DNA of 8,866 nt from a bacterium (GTDB lineage: Bacteria; SZUA-182): the NCBI GenBank assembly GCA_003230635.1, contig QIFF01000022.1, forward strand, positions 1 through 8,866, given 5' to 3'. This document shows, in pieces, positions 1-6,176 of the stretch. The notes below the pieces were generated by a model. The model saw nothing but the letters and a program-made list of their open reading frames with translations. It did not search any database and was not told where the DNA came from. Position numbers and translations under genes: made by a program. The stretch's first letter is position 1. Each line of letters starts with the position of its first letter.

Positions 1-113
1 TAACCCTGCCGTTGCTTGTGGCGGGGGTTTTCACAAATCACTCGCACAACCCCCTTGCGGCGGATAATTTTGCATTTATTGCAGATTTTCTTGACTGATG
101 CTCTTACTTTCAT
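1..113 (-). CDS. rpmJ: 50S ribosomal protein L36 (bL36), stop codon cut at window edge
   Basis: Small basic 50S protein that binds 23S rRNA with a zinc ribbon. Reading from ATG at 113 gives 37 residues starting [15 protein letters not shown] and ending HKQRQG, the full usual length. The last two visible bases read TA, so the stop lacks one base at the window edge. The zinc ligands of the cysteine-containing form are all present: C11, C14, C27 and H32 (C-x2-C-x12-C-x4-H). It follows infA by 71 bp, a gap largely filled by a palindromic repeat. No good Shine-Dalgarno is visible; the bases before ATG read GGGTCAAGAACT. The identification is secure from sequence and position. The downstream rpsM-rpsK-rpsD-rpoA genes would be expected off the left edge. 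Confidence 0.96.
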   Translation of the reverse strand, partial: MKVRASVKKICNKCKIIRRKGVVRVICENPRHKQRQG

Positions 114-130
114 AGTTCTTGACCCGTTTT

Positions 131-188
131 TGTAGGGGCGGGTTTTGCACCCGCCCTCTTTTAGGGCAGCCGCAAGAGCTGCCCCTAC
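131..188. repeat. GTAGGGGC-ended double-hairpin interspersed repeat
   Basis: A 58-bp palindromic element fills most of the infA-rpmJ gap. Its ends are perfect 8-bp inverted repeats, GTAGGGGC (132-139) and GCCCCTAC (181-188). Inside are two hairpins: GGGCGGGT (136-143) with ACCCGCCC (149-156), and GGGCAGC (164-170) with GCTGCCC (178-184). The outer arms share bases with the inner stems, so the two foldings compete. From memory, elements with these ends recur as non-coding repeats in several bacterial genomes, but that needs a genome-wide search. The infA stop codon (185-187) lies inside the right end. No target duplication is evident. Confidence 0.75.
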
Positions 189-406
189 TTATAACGAAAA
201 ACAATCCTGCCCCTATTTAAATCATAGGGGGATAATTCCACCAGTACCCTGTCCCCTTCCAGGATGCGGATAAAGTTCTTGCGCATGCGCCCGGAAATAT
301 GAGCCAGAACCTTATGCCCGTTATCCAGTTCCACCCGGAACATAGCGTTGGGCAAGGTCTCGGTTACTTTTCCTTCCACCTCAATTACATCTTCTTTTTT
401 ACTCAT
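185..406 (-). CDS. infA: Translation initiation factor IF-1
   Basis: IF-1 is a single OB-fold protein that occupies the 30S A site during initiation and helps IF-2 and IF-3. The product is 73 residues from ATG at 406, beginning [14 protein letters not shown] and ending GRIVFRYK. It carries the family core [20 protein letters not shown] and the stretch [15 protein letters not shown]. The family is normally 72-73 residues, so this ATG is preferred over an in-frame TTG at 418, which would add MRIN. The Shine-Dalgarno is weak (TGAGAA, about 8 bases upstream). The gene begins only 17 bp from the end of a 257-bp inverted-repeat element, and its TAG stop lies inside a different palindromic repeat. 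Both flanks are therefore repeat-derived while the coding sequence is intact. Confidence 0.96.
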   Translation of the reverse strand: MSKKEDVIEVEGKVTETLPNAMFRVELDNGHKVLAHISGRMRKNFIRILEGDRVLVELSPYDLNRGRIVFRYK

Positions 407-524
407 ATTTATTCTCAAAAACTAACCACAGAGAACACAGAAAAAATAGTGAATTTCCCTGAGGCAAGACCTCAGGGCGTCAAAACCAGAATAACCCAAA
501 GTCCTCTGCGCCAAGAGCGCAGGG

Positions 525-550
525 AGTTCTCTCTCCTAGTTCTCTCTCCT
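525..550. repeat. 13-bp tandem duplication
   Basis: AGTTCTCTCTCCT occurs twice in direct, exact succession (525-537 and 538-550) inside the map-infA repeat element. On the transcribed minus strand it reads as two AGGAGAGAGAACT units, which resemble Shine-Dalgarno sequences, but no start codon follows at a usable distance. It looks like slippage or duplication within the element. Confidence 0.85.
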
Positions 551-576
551 TAAATAAGGCTCAAAGTTCAAAAACC

Positions 577-629
577 CAGGGGCTAGGGGCTAGTTTTTTG
601 TATTTTCTTTTTCTAGTCCCTAGTCCCTG
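577..629. repeat. Long imperfect hairpin between map and infA, terminator-like on the minus strand
   Basis: Arms of 17 bp, CAGGGGCTAGGGGCTAG (577-593) and CTAGTCCCTAGTCCCTG (613-629), enclose a 19-base loop. Fifteen of 17 positions pair by Watson-Crick rules. The two exceptions are G-U wobbles in plus-strand RNA but A-C mismatches in minus-strand RNA. On the minus strand the stem is followed by GG and five T (574-570), so it could act as a weak intrinsic terminator or attenuator before infA-rpmJ. The long loop and the short T run make this uncertain. Confidence 0.5.
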
Positions 630-685
630 CATTTTCCCTTTTGACATTTGAAATTGTTTTCCTCTGTGCACTCTGTGGTTCATCC

Positions 686-1432
686 CTACAGCTTGGTTAA
701 AATCTGCGGCCCATCCACCGTCAGCGCCACCGTATGTTCAAAGTGGGCGGAAAGGCTGCCGTCCCTGGTAACTGCCGTCCACTGATCCGGCAGAATGCGC
801 ACCGCACTTGCCCCCGCATTAATCATTGGTTCAAGCGCCAGCACCATTCCCGGTTTTAACTTGGGGCCGCGGCCGGGCAAACCGTAATTGGGCACCTGGG
901 GCTGTTCATGCTGGCGGCGCCCGATCCCATGCCCCACAAAGGCTTTGACCACGGAGAAGCCGGCCGCTTCAGCAACTGACTGAATGGCCCAGGAAATATC
1001 CCCGATACGTTTGCCCACCTGCATCTGCCGGATTCCCGCCAAAAGGGCTTCTTCAGTCACTCGCAGAAGCCTTTTTGCCAGCGGGCTGATTTCACCCACC
1101 GCCAAAGTGAACGCTGCATCGCCGTAATATTCATCCAGCAGCACCCCCACGTCCAAGCTGATAATATCCCCTGCTTTCAAGCGGCGCTTGGAGGGAATCC
1201 CGTGCACTACCTGCTCATTCAGCGAGGTACAAAGGGTGTTGGGATAACCCAAATAGCCCTTAAAAGCCGGCTCAGCACCCCTGTCCAGGATCATCTCTTC
1301 AGCGGCTTTGTCCAACTCCAGGGTGGTAACGCCCGGCGCTACCAGCTCAGCCATCGCTTGCAGGACTTCAGCCACGATTTGGTTGCTAGCCCTTTGCTGC
1401 TCCAGAGCCTGGGCAGACTTGAGCGGAATCAT
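686..1432 (-). CDS. map: Type I methionine aminopeptidase
   Basis: Cytosolic metalloprotease that removes the initiator methionine from nascent proteins. The 248-residue product has the full pita-bread fold set of metal ligands: D94 (LDVG), D105 (YYGDAAFT), H168 (GHGIGR), E201 (ALEPM) and E232 (HFEHT). H77 (VVHGIPS) and H175 match the conserved substrate-site histidines; positions run about three residues below those of E. coli MetAP. There is no N-terminal extension or SH3-binding motif, so this is the short Ia form. The ATG overlaps the adk stop as ATGA (4 bp), implying translational coupling. GGGAG sits only one base before the ATG, too close to act as a good ribosome site by itself. In many Clostridia a small KOW-domain gene follows map; here only repeat DNA follows. 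Confidence 0.98.
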   Translation of the reverse strand: MIPLKSAQALEQQRASNQIVAEVLQAMAELVAPGVTTLELDKAAEEMILDRGAEPAFKGYLGYPNTLCTSLNEQVVHGIPSKRRLKAGDIISLDVGVLLDEYYGDAAFTLAVGEISPLAKRLLRVTEEALLAGIRQMQVGKRIGDISWAIQSVAEAAGFSVVKAFVGHGIGRRQHEQPQVPNYGLPGRGPKLKPGMVLALEPMINAGASAVRILPDQWTAVTRDGSLSAHFEHTVALTVDGPQILTKL

Positions 1433-2082
1433 GCTCCCAAACCAGCTAATAAATTGTCAAGCCTATTAAAAATTTCTTTTATATCGCCGCTGCCGTCAAC
1501 TGCTTGTAGTTTGCCCTGTTTTTGATAATAGTCAATCAAGGGACTGGTTTGCTGGTTATATTGCTTCAGCCGTTCACGAATAGTTGCTTCCCGGTCATCC
1601 TTGCGCTGGTAAAGCTCACCCCCGCACTTATCGCAACGGTTATCGCTCTTGGGGGACTTAAATAATATGTGATAGCCCCGGCCGCAAACACTGCACACCC
1701 GGCGGCCGCTCAAGCGCTCTACAACCTGCTGCAGGATAACCTCCAGATTGAGCACCGTGTCGATTTTTTCCTTTCGCTGTTCCAAGCTGGTCTGTAAAAC
1801 CTTGGCTTGAACCAGGGTGCGGGGAAAGCCATCCAGTATATAACCGGCCTGGCAATCCGCCTCGGCCAGCCTGTCATTCACTATTCCCAGAATCACTTCA
1901 TCCGGCACCAGCAGACCCTTTTCCATAAACTGCTGGGCCTTTCTGCCAAGCTCTGTCCCATCCTTTACCGCCTGGCGCAGGATATCGCCGGTGGAAATCT
2001 GGGGAATGGCATGTTTTTCACTGAGCATCTTGGCCTGCGTGCCTTTACCGGCTCCCGGCGGCCCCAGAAGGATTAATCTCAT
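1429..2082 (-). CDS. adk: Adenylate kinase, zinc-LID type
   Basis: Catalyses ATP + AMP = 2 ADP in the cytosol, balancing adenylate pools. The 217-residue protein shows the P-loop GPPGAGKGT (7-15), the AMP-binding region with STGDILR (30-36), and DGFPRT (84-89). The LID has four cysteines, C130-x2-C133-x16-C150-x2-C153, the zinc site typical of Gram-positive and thermophile enzymes. The DDRE segment (162-165) and R-x6-Y after it fit the long-LID family. It lies 25 bp after secY and overlaps map by 4 bp, the standard secY-adk-map order. The Shine-Dalgarno is weak (AGGG, 9 bases before the ATG). The start is fixed by the family N-terminus MRLILLGPPG. Confidence 0.98.
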   Translation of the reverse strand: MRLILLGPPGAGKGTQAKMLSEKHAIPQISTGDILRQAVKDGTELGRKAQQFMEKGLLVPDEVILGIVNDRLAEADCQAGYILDGFPRTLVQAKVLQTSLEQRKEKIDTVLNLEVILQQVVERLSGRRVCSVCGRGYHILFKSPKSDNRCDKCGGELYQRKDDREATIRERLKQYNQQTSPLIDYYQKQGKLQAVDGSGDIKEIFNRLDNLLAGLGA

Positions 2083-2107
2083 TAAAACCGGCCCTAATTA
2101 ATTGGTA

Positions 2108-3415
2108 TTACCTGGCCTTGCGCATGCCGGCCTTTTTCATAAATCCGTCATAGTAGCGCATTAAAAGGTGCGATTCAATCTGGCGCACCGTATCCAGTCC
2201 CACCTGAACTACAATCAGGAGGGCAATCCCCCCAAAGTAAAAGGGGACATTAAGCGCTTCAATCAAGAAAGTCGGCAGGAGCGAAATCAAGGACAGATAA
2301 ATCGCCCCGGCAAAGGTAATACGGGTTAAAATTTTGTTAATGTGTTCTGCCGTGCTCTTACCCGGGCGAATGCCAGGGATATAACCACCGTATTTCTTCA
2401 TATTATCCGCCAAATCCACCGGGTTAAAAACAATCGCCGTATAAAAATAGCAAAAGAAAACAATAAAAATTACGTACAACAAATTATTTAAAATCGTCCC
2501 CGGGGAAAGGATGTCAGCTATAACCTGCGCCCAGGGGTGGTTGACGAAGCGGGCGATTGTCGCCGGCAGCATAATAATTGAGGAGGCAAAGATTACCGGA
2601 ATAACCCCGGCGGTGTTTACCTTCAAGGGGATGTGGGTGCTCTGCCCCCCGTACATCTTTCGCCCCACTACCCGCTTGGCATATTGTACCTGTACCCTGC
2701 GCTCGCCGCTTTCCACAAAAACTATGGCCGCCACCACCAAGGCCATCAACACTACCAGTAAAAGCACCACCAAGGGCTGCATTTCACCGGTGCGCACCAA
2801 GCGGATCGTGTTTACAATCGCCCCCGGGGCACGCACCACAATACCGGCAAAAATAATCAGCGAAATCCCGTTGCCAATTCCCCGTTCGCTAATCTGTTCC
2901 CCCAACCACATCAAAAAGGCGGTGCCTGCGGTTAGGGTAATCACTGTCATTATACGAAAAGCCCAGCCGGGATGAGCAACGATAATCTCTCCTCCCGGGC
3001 CTTTCATTCCTTCCAGGCCGAAACTGATCCCCAAGCCCTGAATAACGGCAATTGCTATAGTGCCGTAACGGGTATATTGGGTGATCTTTTTCCGCCCCTG
3101 TTCCCCCTCTTTAGCCAGACGCTCCAGATAGGGGAAGACAACCGTCAAAAGTTCCAGGATAATCGCCGCATCAATGTACGGCATAATCCCCAGAGCGAAA
3201 ACAGTCAGGCGGCTCAGGGCTCCCCCGGAAAACATGTCAAAGAAGCCCAGCAGTGTTCCTTCGGCCTGGGCGAAAAAGGCGGCCAGCGCCGAACCGTCAA
3301 TCCCCGGGGTGGGAATATGCGCCCCAACACGATAAACCGACAGCAGGGCCAGGGTAAAAAGGACCTTCTTCTTTAACTCGGGGATTTTAAAAATATTCTG
3401 AAACTTTTCCAGCAA
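2108..3415 (-). CDS. secY: Protein translocase subunit SecY
   Basis: Central channel of the SecYEG translocon in the cytoplasmic membrane, carrying unfolded proteins driven by SecA or the ribosome. At 435 residues it is full length. About ten membrane segments are visible (roughly 18-36, 71-92, 115-134, 152-172, 182-204, 214-234, 266-286, 308-330, 365-385, 391-408). Conserved marks include the plug region FFDMFSGGALSR (58-69), GRKKITQYTRYGT (107-119), SERGIGNGISL (176-186), the loop SGERRVQVQYAKR and the C-terminal loop NMKKYGGYIPGIRPG. The start appears to be TTG, MLEKFQNIFKIPEL matching family N-termini with no nearby ATG; GGGG lies 9 bases upstream. It follows rplO by 6 bp. Unusual acidic residues D82 and E88 lie in segment 2b. 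Confidence 0.97.
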   Translation of the reverse strand: MLEKFQNIFKIPELKKKVLFTLALLSVYRVGAHIPTPGIDGSALAAFFAQAEGTLLGFFDMFSGGALSRLTVFALGIMPYIDAAIILELLTVVFPYLERLAKEGEQGRKKITQYTRYGTIAIAVIQGLGISFGLEGMKGPGGEIIVAHPGWAFRIMTVITLTAGTAFLMWLGEQISERGIGNGISLIIFAGIVVRAPGAIVNTIRLVRTGEMQPLVVLLLVVLMALVVAAIVFVESGERRVQVQYAKRVVGRKMYGGQSTHIPLKVNTAGVIPVIFASSIIMLPATIARFVNHPWAQVIADILSPGTILNNLLYVIFIVFFCYFYTAIVFNPVDLADNMKKYGGYIPGIRPGKSTAEHINKILTRITFAGAIYLSLISLLPTFLIEALNVPFYFGGIALLIVVQVGLDTVRQIESHLLMRYYDGFMKKAGMRKAR

Positions 3416-3421
3416 GCTGAT

Positions 3422-3865
3422 TTACCCCAATACCTCGGCTTTGCCCCCGCGAGCGCTGATCTTTTCCTGGGCGGAGGCGGAAAATTTATGGGCCTGGACA
3501 GTCAATCCCTTGCTCAGTTCCCCGTCTCCCAATATCTTAACTGACTGACCGGCTTTTTTGATCAAGCCTTCGGAAGCCAGTATTTCGGGAGTAATTACCG
3601 AGCCTTCGGCAAATTTATCCAACTGGTAGAGCTTAACCAGGGCATATTCTTTACGAAAGATATTGGTAAAGCCACGCTTGGGTAAGCGGCGCTGTAAGGG
3701 CATCTGTCCTCCCTCAAAACCGCGGCGCGTACGGGAGCCGGAGCGAGAGCTTTGCCCCTTGTGGCCTCGGCAGGAGGTCTTCCCGTGTCCTGAACCCGGG
3801 CCGCGTCCCACCCGCTTTCTCTTTTTTGTGGCGCCTTCCGCAGGCTTGAGATCATGTAGCTGCAT
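3422..3865 (-). CDS. rplO: 50S ribosomal protein L15 (uL15)
   Basis: Late-assembly 50S protein with a long basic N-terminal extension that threads into 23S rRNA. From ATG at 3865 it has 147 residues, the usual length, starting [20 protein letters not shown]. The Gly/Arg/Ser-rich tail [19 protein letters not shown] and the segment [20 protein letters not shown] are diagnostic. The C-terminal globular half ends RGGKAEVLG. The in-frame TTG at 3871 is rejected because the AGAGGA ribosome site at 3874-3879 would then be two bases away, against 8 bases for the ATG. The gene overlaps the end of rpmD by 14 bp, suggesting coupled translation. Confidence 0.97.
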   Translation of the reverse strand: MQLHDLKPAEGATKKRKRVGRGPGSGHGKTSCRGHKGQSSRSGSRTRRGFEGGQMPLQRRLPKRGFTNIFRKEYALVKLYQLDKFAEGSVITPEILASEGLIKKAGQSVKILGDGELSKGLTVQAHKFSASAQEKISARGGKAEVLG

Positions 3866-4043
3866 CGGCAATTTCCTCTACCGCAACCAGATGCAGAATT
3901 TTGTTGATCATGCCCCTGGTACAGGAATTATCCACTTGATAAACAGTGCGGCCAATCTTACGCAGGCCAAGCATATAGGCTGTCTGGCGCTGGCGTTTGG
4001 TAGAACCGATTAAACTTTTTTTTAAGGTAATCTTTAACTGCAC
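3852..4043 (-). CDS. rpmD: 50S ribosomal protein L30 (uL30)
   Basis: Small 50S protein that packs against 23S rRNA. The 63-residue product starts from GTG at 4043 (AGGTGAG at 4047-4053 is a good ribosome site, overlapping the rpsE stop). Family features are the N-terminal strand [11 protein letters not shown], the [18 protein letters not shown] helix region and the [15 protein letters not shown] end. The last residues ADAAT run slightly past the common end and account for the 14-bp overlap with rplO. Gap to rpsE is 8 bp. L30 is short and variable, but context and motif make the call firm. Confidence 0.96.
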   Translation of the reverse strand: MQLKITLKKSLIGSTKRQRQTAYMLGLRKIGRTVYQVDNSCTRGMINKILHLVAVEEIADAAT

Positions 4044-4051
4044 TTTCTCAC

Positions 4052-4537
4052 CTAATCTTCCTGTCTCCGCAAACGGGCGACATCCTCAGCCGTGCGCAGT
4101 TGCGTCAAGCCGTCCATGGTGGCCTTGGCCACGTTTTGAGGATTATTGGTTCCCAAAGATTTGGTCAGAATATTCCGTACCCCGGCCACTTCCAGAATCG
4201 CCCGCACCGTCCCTCCGGCAATTACCCCGGTACCGGGAGCGGCCGGCTTTAAAAATACCCTGCCTGCCCCAAAGTGGCCCAGCACGGTGTGGGGAATAGT
4301 GCCATTCTCCAAAGCGACCTTCACCAGGGATTTCTTGGCCTTTTCTATGCCCTTGCGAATTGCCTCGGGAACCTCACGCGCCTTGCCGTAGCCAATCGAC
4401 ACATGTCCGTTGCCGTCACCCACTACTACCAGGGCGCTGAAGCTAAAGCGGCGGCCACCCTTGACAACCTTGGACACCCGGTTGATAAAAATCACCTTAT
4501 CGGCTAAGTTCAACTCATCTGGGTTGATTTCTGGCAA
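4052..4537 (-). CDS. rpsE: 30S ribosomal protein S5 (uS5)
   Basis: 30S protein at the mRNA entry side that influences decoding accuracy. It has an N-terminal double-stranded-RNA-binding-like domain and a C-terminal S5 fold. The 161-residue product carries [17 protein letters not shown] (15-31), the region where spectinomycin-resistance changes occur in other bacteria; the residues here look wild type. It also has [20 protein letters not shown] and the C-terminal [20 protein letters not shown]. The start is TTG, supported by a near-perfect AGGAGG at 4543-4548 with 5-base spacing and by the family N-terminus [14 protein letters not shown]. The 42-bp gap to rplR is one of the wider spacers among the ribosomal genes and holds no further motif. 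Confidence 0.98.
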   Translation of the reverse strand: MPEINPDELNLADKVIFINRVSKVVKGGRRFSFSALVVVGDGNGHVSIGYGKAREVPEAIRKGIEKAKKSLVKVALENGTIPHTVLGHFGAGRVFLKPAAPGTGVIAGGTVRAILEVAGVRNILTKSLGTNNPQNVAKATMDGLTQLRTAEDVARLRRQED

Positions 4538-4542
4538 GTTAT

Positions 4543-4548
4543 CCTCCT
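4543..4548 (-). promoter_or_regulatory. Ribosome binding site of rpsE
   Basis: AGGAGG on the minus strand, 5 bases before TTG. It decides the non-ATG start of rpsE and is the strongest Shine-Dalgarno in the window. Confidence 0.9.
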
Positions 4549-4579
4549 ATTACTTTTTTCTTCAAATCTAAAGGGTACC

Positions 4580-4957
4580 CTAAAATACCAGTCCCTTTTC
4601 CCGGGCAGCCTCAGCCAGGGTTTTGACCTGACCGTGGTAGGGAAAACCGCCCCGGTCAAAGACTACTTCCTTGACTCCCAGCTTTGTTGCTTTGTCGGCC
4701 AGCAGTTCTCCCACCTTACCGGCAGCTTCCAGGTTGCCGCTCTTGAGAGAAAGCTTCTTAAAATCTGCTCCCAGGCTGGAAGCGCTTGCCAGGGTAATTC
4801 CCTTATCATCATTGATAATTTGGGCATAAATATATTTTGAGCTCTTACAAACACACAAGCGTGGACGCTGCTCAGTGCCTCTAATCTTTTTTCTCACCCG
4901 CTTGTGGCGAAAGTCTCTCGCCAGGCGGTGTTTTTGGCTGGAGTTTACTTTTGCCAT
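4580..4957 (-). CDS. rplR: 50S ribosomal protein L18 (uL18)
   Basis: Binds 5S rRNA together with L5 and places it in the central protuberance of the 50S subunit. The 125 residues start at ATG 4957, with a basic N-terminus ([28 protein letters not shown]). The family core [21 protein letters not shown] and the end [25 protein letters not shown], which holds the most conserved DRGG.YHG.V..LA.AARE.G motif, are present. It begins 3 bp after the rplF stop. Only a weak ribosome site is visible, so reinitiation by ribosomes leaving rplF is likely (inference). Confidence 0.98.
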   Translation of the reverse strand: MAKVNSSQKHRLARDFRHKRVRKKIRGTEQRPRLCVCKSSKYIYAQIINDDKGITLASASSLGADFKKLSLKSGNLEAAGKVGELLADKATKLGVKEVVFDRGGFPYHGQVKTLAEAAREKGLVF

Positions 4958-4960
4958 ATC

Positions 4961-5500
4961 TTAGGCCCCGGTTTTCCCTGCTTTGCGCCGAATGACTTCA
5001 TTCGCATATTTAATCCCTTTACCTTTATAAGGTTCAGGGGGGCGAAAGGCCCTGATATCGGCCGCTGCCTGTCCGACTAGTTGTTTGTCAATCCCCTCAA
5101 TATTGATTACCGTTTGTTTTTGCACCTCTATTTTAAGCCCTTCAGGAATAGGGAAGTAAATCAGATGCGAATAACCCAACTGCAGTCGCAGCTTTTTCTC
5201 TTCTAGATTAGCCCGGTAACCAACCCCGTTAATCTCCAGGGTCTTCTTAAACCCAACATTCACCCCCTGTACCATGTTGGCCAAAAGGGCACGGGTCAAA
5301 CCGTGCAGAGCGCAAAAGAATTTACTATCGTCGGGGCGTTCAACAGTAAGCTGGTTGTCCGCCAGCTTAAGCACCATCCCTGGATTAAAGCTTTGCTCTA
5401 ATTCCCCTTTGGGCCCTTTTATCTTTACCTGATTATTTTCAGCAATCTGCACCTCTACCCCGCTGGGAATCGGTATAGGTTGTTTTCCTATTCTGGACAT
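4961..5500 (-). CDS. rplF: 50S ribosomal protein L6 (uL6)
   Basis: Two-domain 50S protein near the sarcin-ricin loop and factor-binding site. The 179-residue product starts MSRIGKQPIPIPSGVEV at ATG 5500, exactly the family start and length. Two repeated L6 folds can be placed at about 10-80 and 90-165. The signature PPEPYKGKGIKYANEVI lies near residues 153-169, and GVGYRA follows LEINGV. GGTGA at 5507-5511 overlaps the rpsH stop codon and gives a 6-base spacing. This arrangement favours reinitiation after rpsH. Confidence 0.98.
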   Translation of the reverse strand: MSRIGKQPIPIPSGVEVQIAENNQVKIKGPKGELEQSFNPGMVLKLADNQLTVERPDDSKFFCALHGLTRALLANMVQGVNVGFKKTLEINGVGYRANLEEKKLRLQLGYSHLIYFPIPEGLKIEVQKQTVINIEGIDKQLVGQAAADIRAFRPPEPYKGKGIKYANEVIRRKAGKTGA

Positions 5501-5506
5501 TGTCTA

Positions 5507-5902
5507 TCACCATACATAACAGAGGACTTCACCGCCTACATTGGCCCGCTTGCAGGCCCGATCGACGAGAACCCCCTGGGGAGTGGACAAAATAGCAATT
5601 CCCAAACCGTTCACAACCTTGGGAATCTCTTTGGCCTTGACATAAACCCGCAACCCCGGTTTGCTAATCCGTTTTATCCCCAGAATCACCGGTTCATCGT
5701 TCGGCCCGTATTTCAGGCCAATATGCAAGACTCCCTGGTAATTATTCTCTTCCAGATTGTAATTGCGAATAAAGCCTTCTTTCTTTAAAATCTGGGCGAT
5801 TGCCAACTTTAACTTGGAGGCAGGCATACTTACCCGCTCATGCCCGGCCATGGTGGCATTGCGCAAACGGGTCAACATATCAGCAATATGATCTGTAATC
5901 AA
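5507..5902 (-). CDS. rpsH: 30S ribosomal protein S8 (uS8)
   Basis: Primary binder of the central domain of 16S rRNA, needed for 30S platform assembly; in E. coli it also represses spc-operon translation. The 131 residues begin [24 protein letters not shown], matching the family start, and end [10 protein letters not shown], the classical S8 C-terminus. The start is TTG at 5902, with AAGGAA at 5909-5914 and 6-base spacing; no in-frame ATG or other start lies just upstream. It is 88 bp downstream of rpsN because a palindromic repeat occupies that gap. The E. coli S8 operator lies at the rplX-rplE junction; here those genes overlap, so that exact control is unlikely. Confidence 0.98.
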   Translation of the reverse strand: MITDHIADMLTRLRNATMAGHERVSMPASKLKLAIAQILKKEGFIRNYNLEENNYQGVLHIGLKYGPNDEPVILGIKRISKPGLRVYVKAKEIPKVVNGLGIAILSTPQGVLVDRACKRANVGGEVLCYVW

Positions 5903-5908
5903 TTGACT

Positions 5909-5914
5909 TTCCTT
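5909..5914 (-). promoter_or_regulatory. Ribosome binding site of rpsH
   Basis: AAGGAA on the minus strand, 6 bases before the TTG start. It lies about 10 bp from the end of the repeat in the rpsN-rpsH gap. Confidence 0.75.
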
Positions 5915-5923
5915 TTTTATGTC

Positions 5924-5987
5924 GTCATTGCGAGGAGGCGTAACCGACGAAGCACCCCTTAAATTGCTTTGCTTCGCTCACAATAAC
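5924..5987. repeat. GTCATTG/CAATAAC interspersed palindrome, copy 1
   Basis: A 64-bp element fills most of the rpsN-rpsH gap. The left arm (5924-5954) begins GTCATTGCGAGGAG and ends CGACGAAGCA. The right arm (5963-5987) reads ATTGCTTTGC through CACAATAAC and is partly complementary to the left. It matches the element at 7431-7525: the right arms agree at 22 of 25 positions, the three differences all being transitions. It ends 3 bp after the rpsN stop. It contains no gene. I recall repeats beginning TGTCATTGCGAG in many bacterial genomes; this copy looks like a diverged member. Confidence 0.8.
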
Positions 5988-5990
5988 ATT

Positions 5991-6176
5991 TCACCAGCTT
6001 GCTTTAGTCACGCCGGGGATTTCCCCCCGCAAAGCAATGCTGCGAAAACAAATCCGGCACATGCCGAAACGGCGCAGGTAGCCGCGCGCCCGCCCGCATA
6101 AAGGGCAACGGTGGTACTGGCGCACCGCGTATTTCTGCTTCTTGCAAGCCTTTACTTTTAACGCCAATTTAGCCAA
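5991..6176 (-). CDS. rpsN: 30S ribosomal protein S14, zinc-binding short form (uS14)
   Basis: 30S head protein near the A and P sites. At 61 residues it is the short type Z form. Zinc ligands are C24-x2-C27-x12-C40-x2-C43 (CPLC...CRIC), followed by [18 protein letters not shown], the diagnostic C-terminus. The start is TTG at 6176; a stop codon lies in frame just upstream and the next methionine is residue 39, so TTG is required. The gene overlaps the end of rplE by 8 bp, and purine-rich GGGAGAGGG just upstream can serve as ribosome site. The following gap to rpsH is widened by a repeat. Confidence 0.98.
   Translation of the reverse strand: MAKLALKVKACKKQKYAVRQYHRCPLCGRARGYLRRFGMCRICFRSIALRGEIPGVTKASW

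Larger units (their letters stand above)
424..680. repeat. MITE-like element with AACCACAGAG terminal inverted repeats
   Basis: This 257-bp non-coding block fills nearly all of the map-infA gap. Its ends are perfect 10-bp inverted repeats, AACCACAGAG (424-433) and CTCTGTGGTT (671-680), with looser similarity further in (AACACAG and AAAA against TGCACAGAGGAAAA). Inside are several structures: a stem CCCTGAGG/CCTCAGGG (457-464, 470-477), a stem CTGCGC/GCGCAG (506-511, 517-522), a 13-bp tandem duplication, and a long hairpin at 577-629. There is no open reading frame of note and no transposase. The element starts 17 bp from the infA ATG and ends 5 bp past the map stop. The compact MITE interpretation is inference; it may be several small repeats stacked together. 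Related phrases with CACAGAG are, from memory, widespread in bacterial intergenic DNA. Confidence 0.6.

Noticed and set aside
132..160. Hairpin followed by TCTTTT on the plus strand as an intrinsic terminator
   Set aside because: It points against the operon and no plus-strand gene precedes it. The same hairpin on the minus strand has no T run. It is better explained as part of the repeat.
424..680. CRISPR-like array in the map-infA gap
   Set aside because: There are no regularly spaced direct repeats; the only exact direct repeat is a contiguous 13-bp pair and the ends are inverted.
2511..3376. Two long plus-strand open frames opposite secY (154 and 134 residues)
   Set aside because: They are antisense to a clearly conserved secY, resemble no family I know, have low-complexity composition and lack ribosome sites. 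They arise from secY codon bias.
3595..3855. Alternative minus-strand frame within rplO
   Set aside because: Arg/Ala-rich out-of-frame reading of the basic L15 gene; the true frame is unmistakable.
5909..5937. Pairing of CCTCCT in the repeat with the rpsH ribosome site
   Set aside because: Only four consecutive base pairs (TCCT with AGGA) are possible, too weak to propose a switch.
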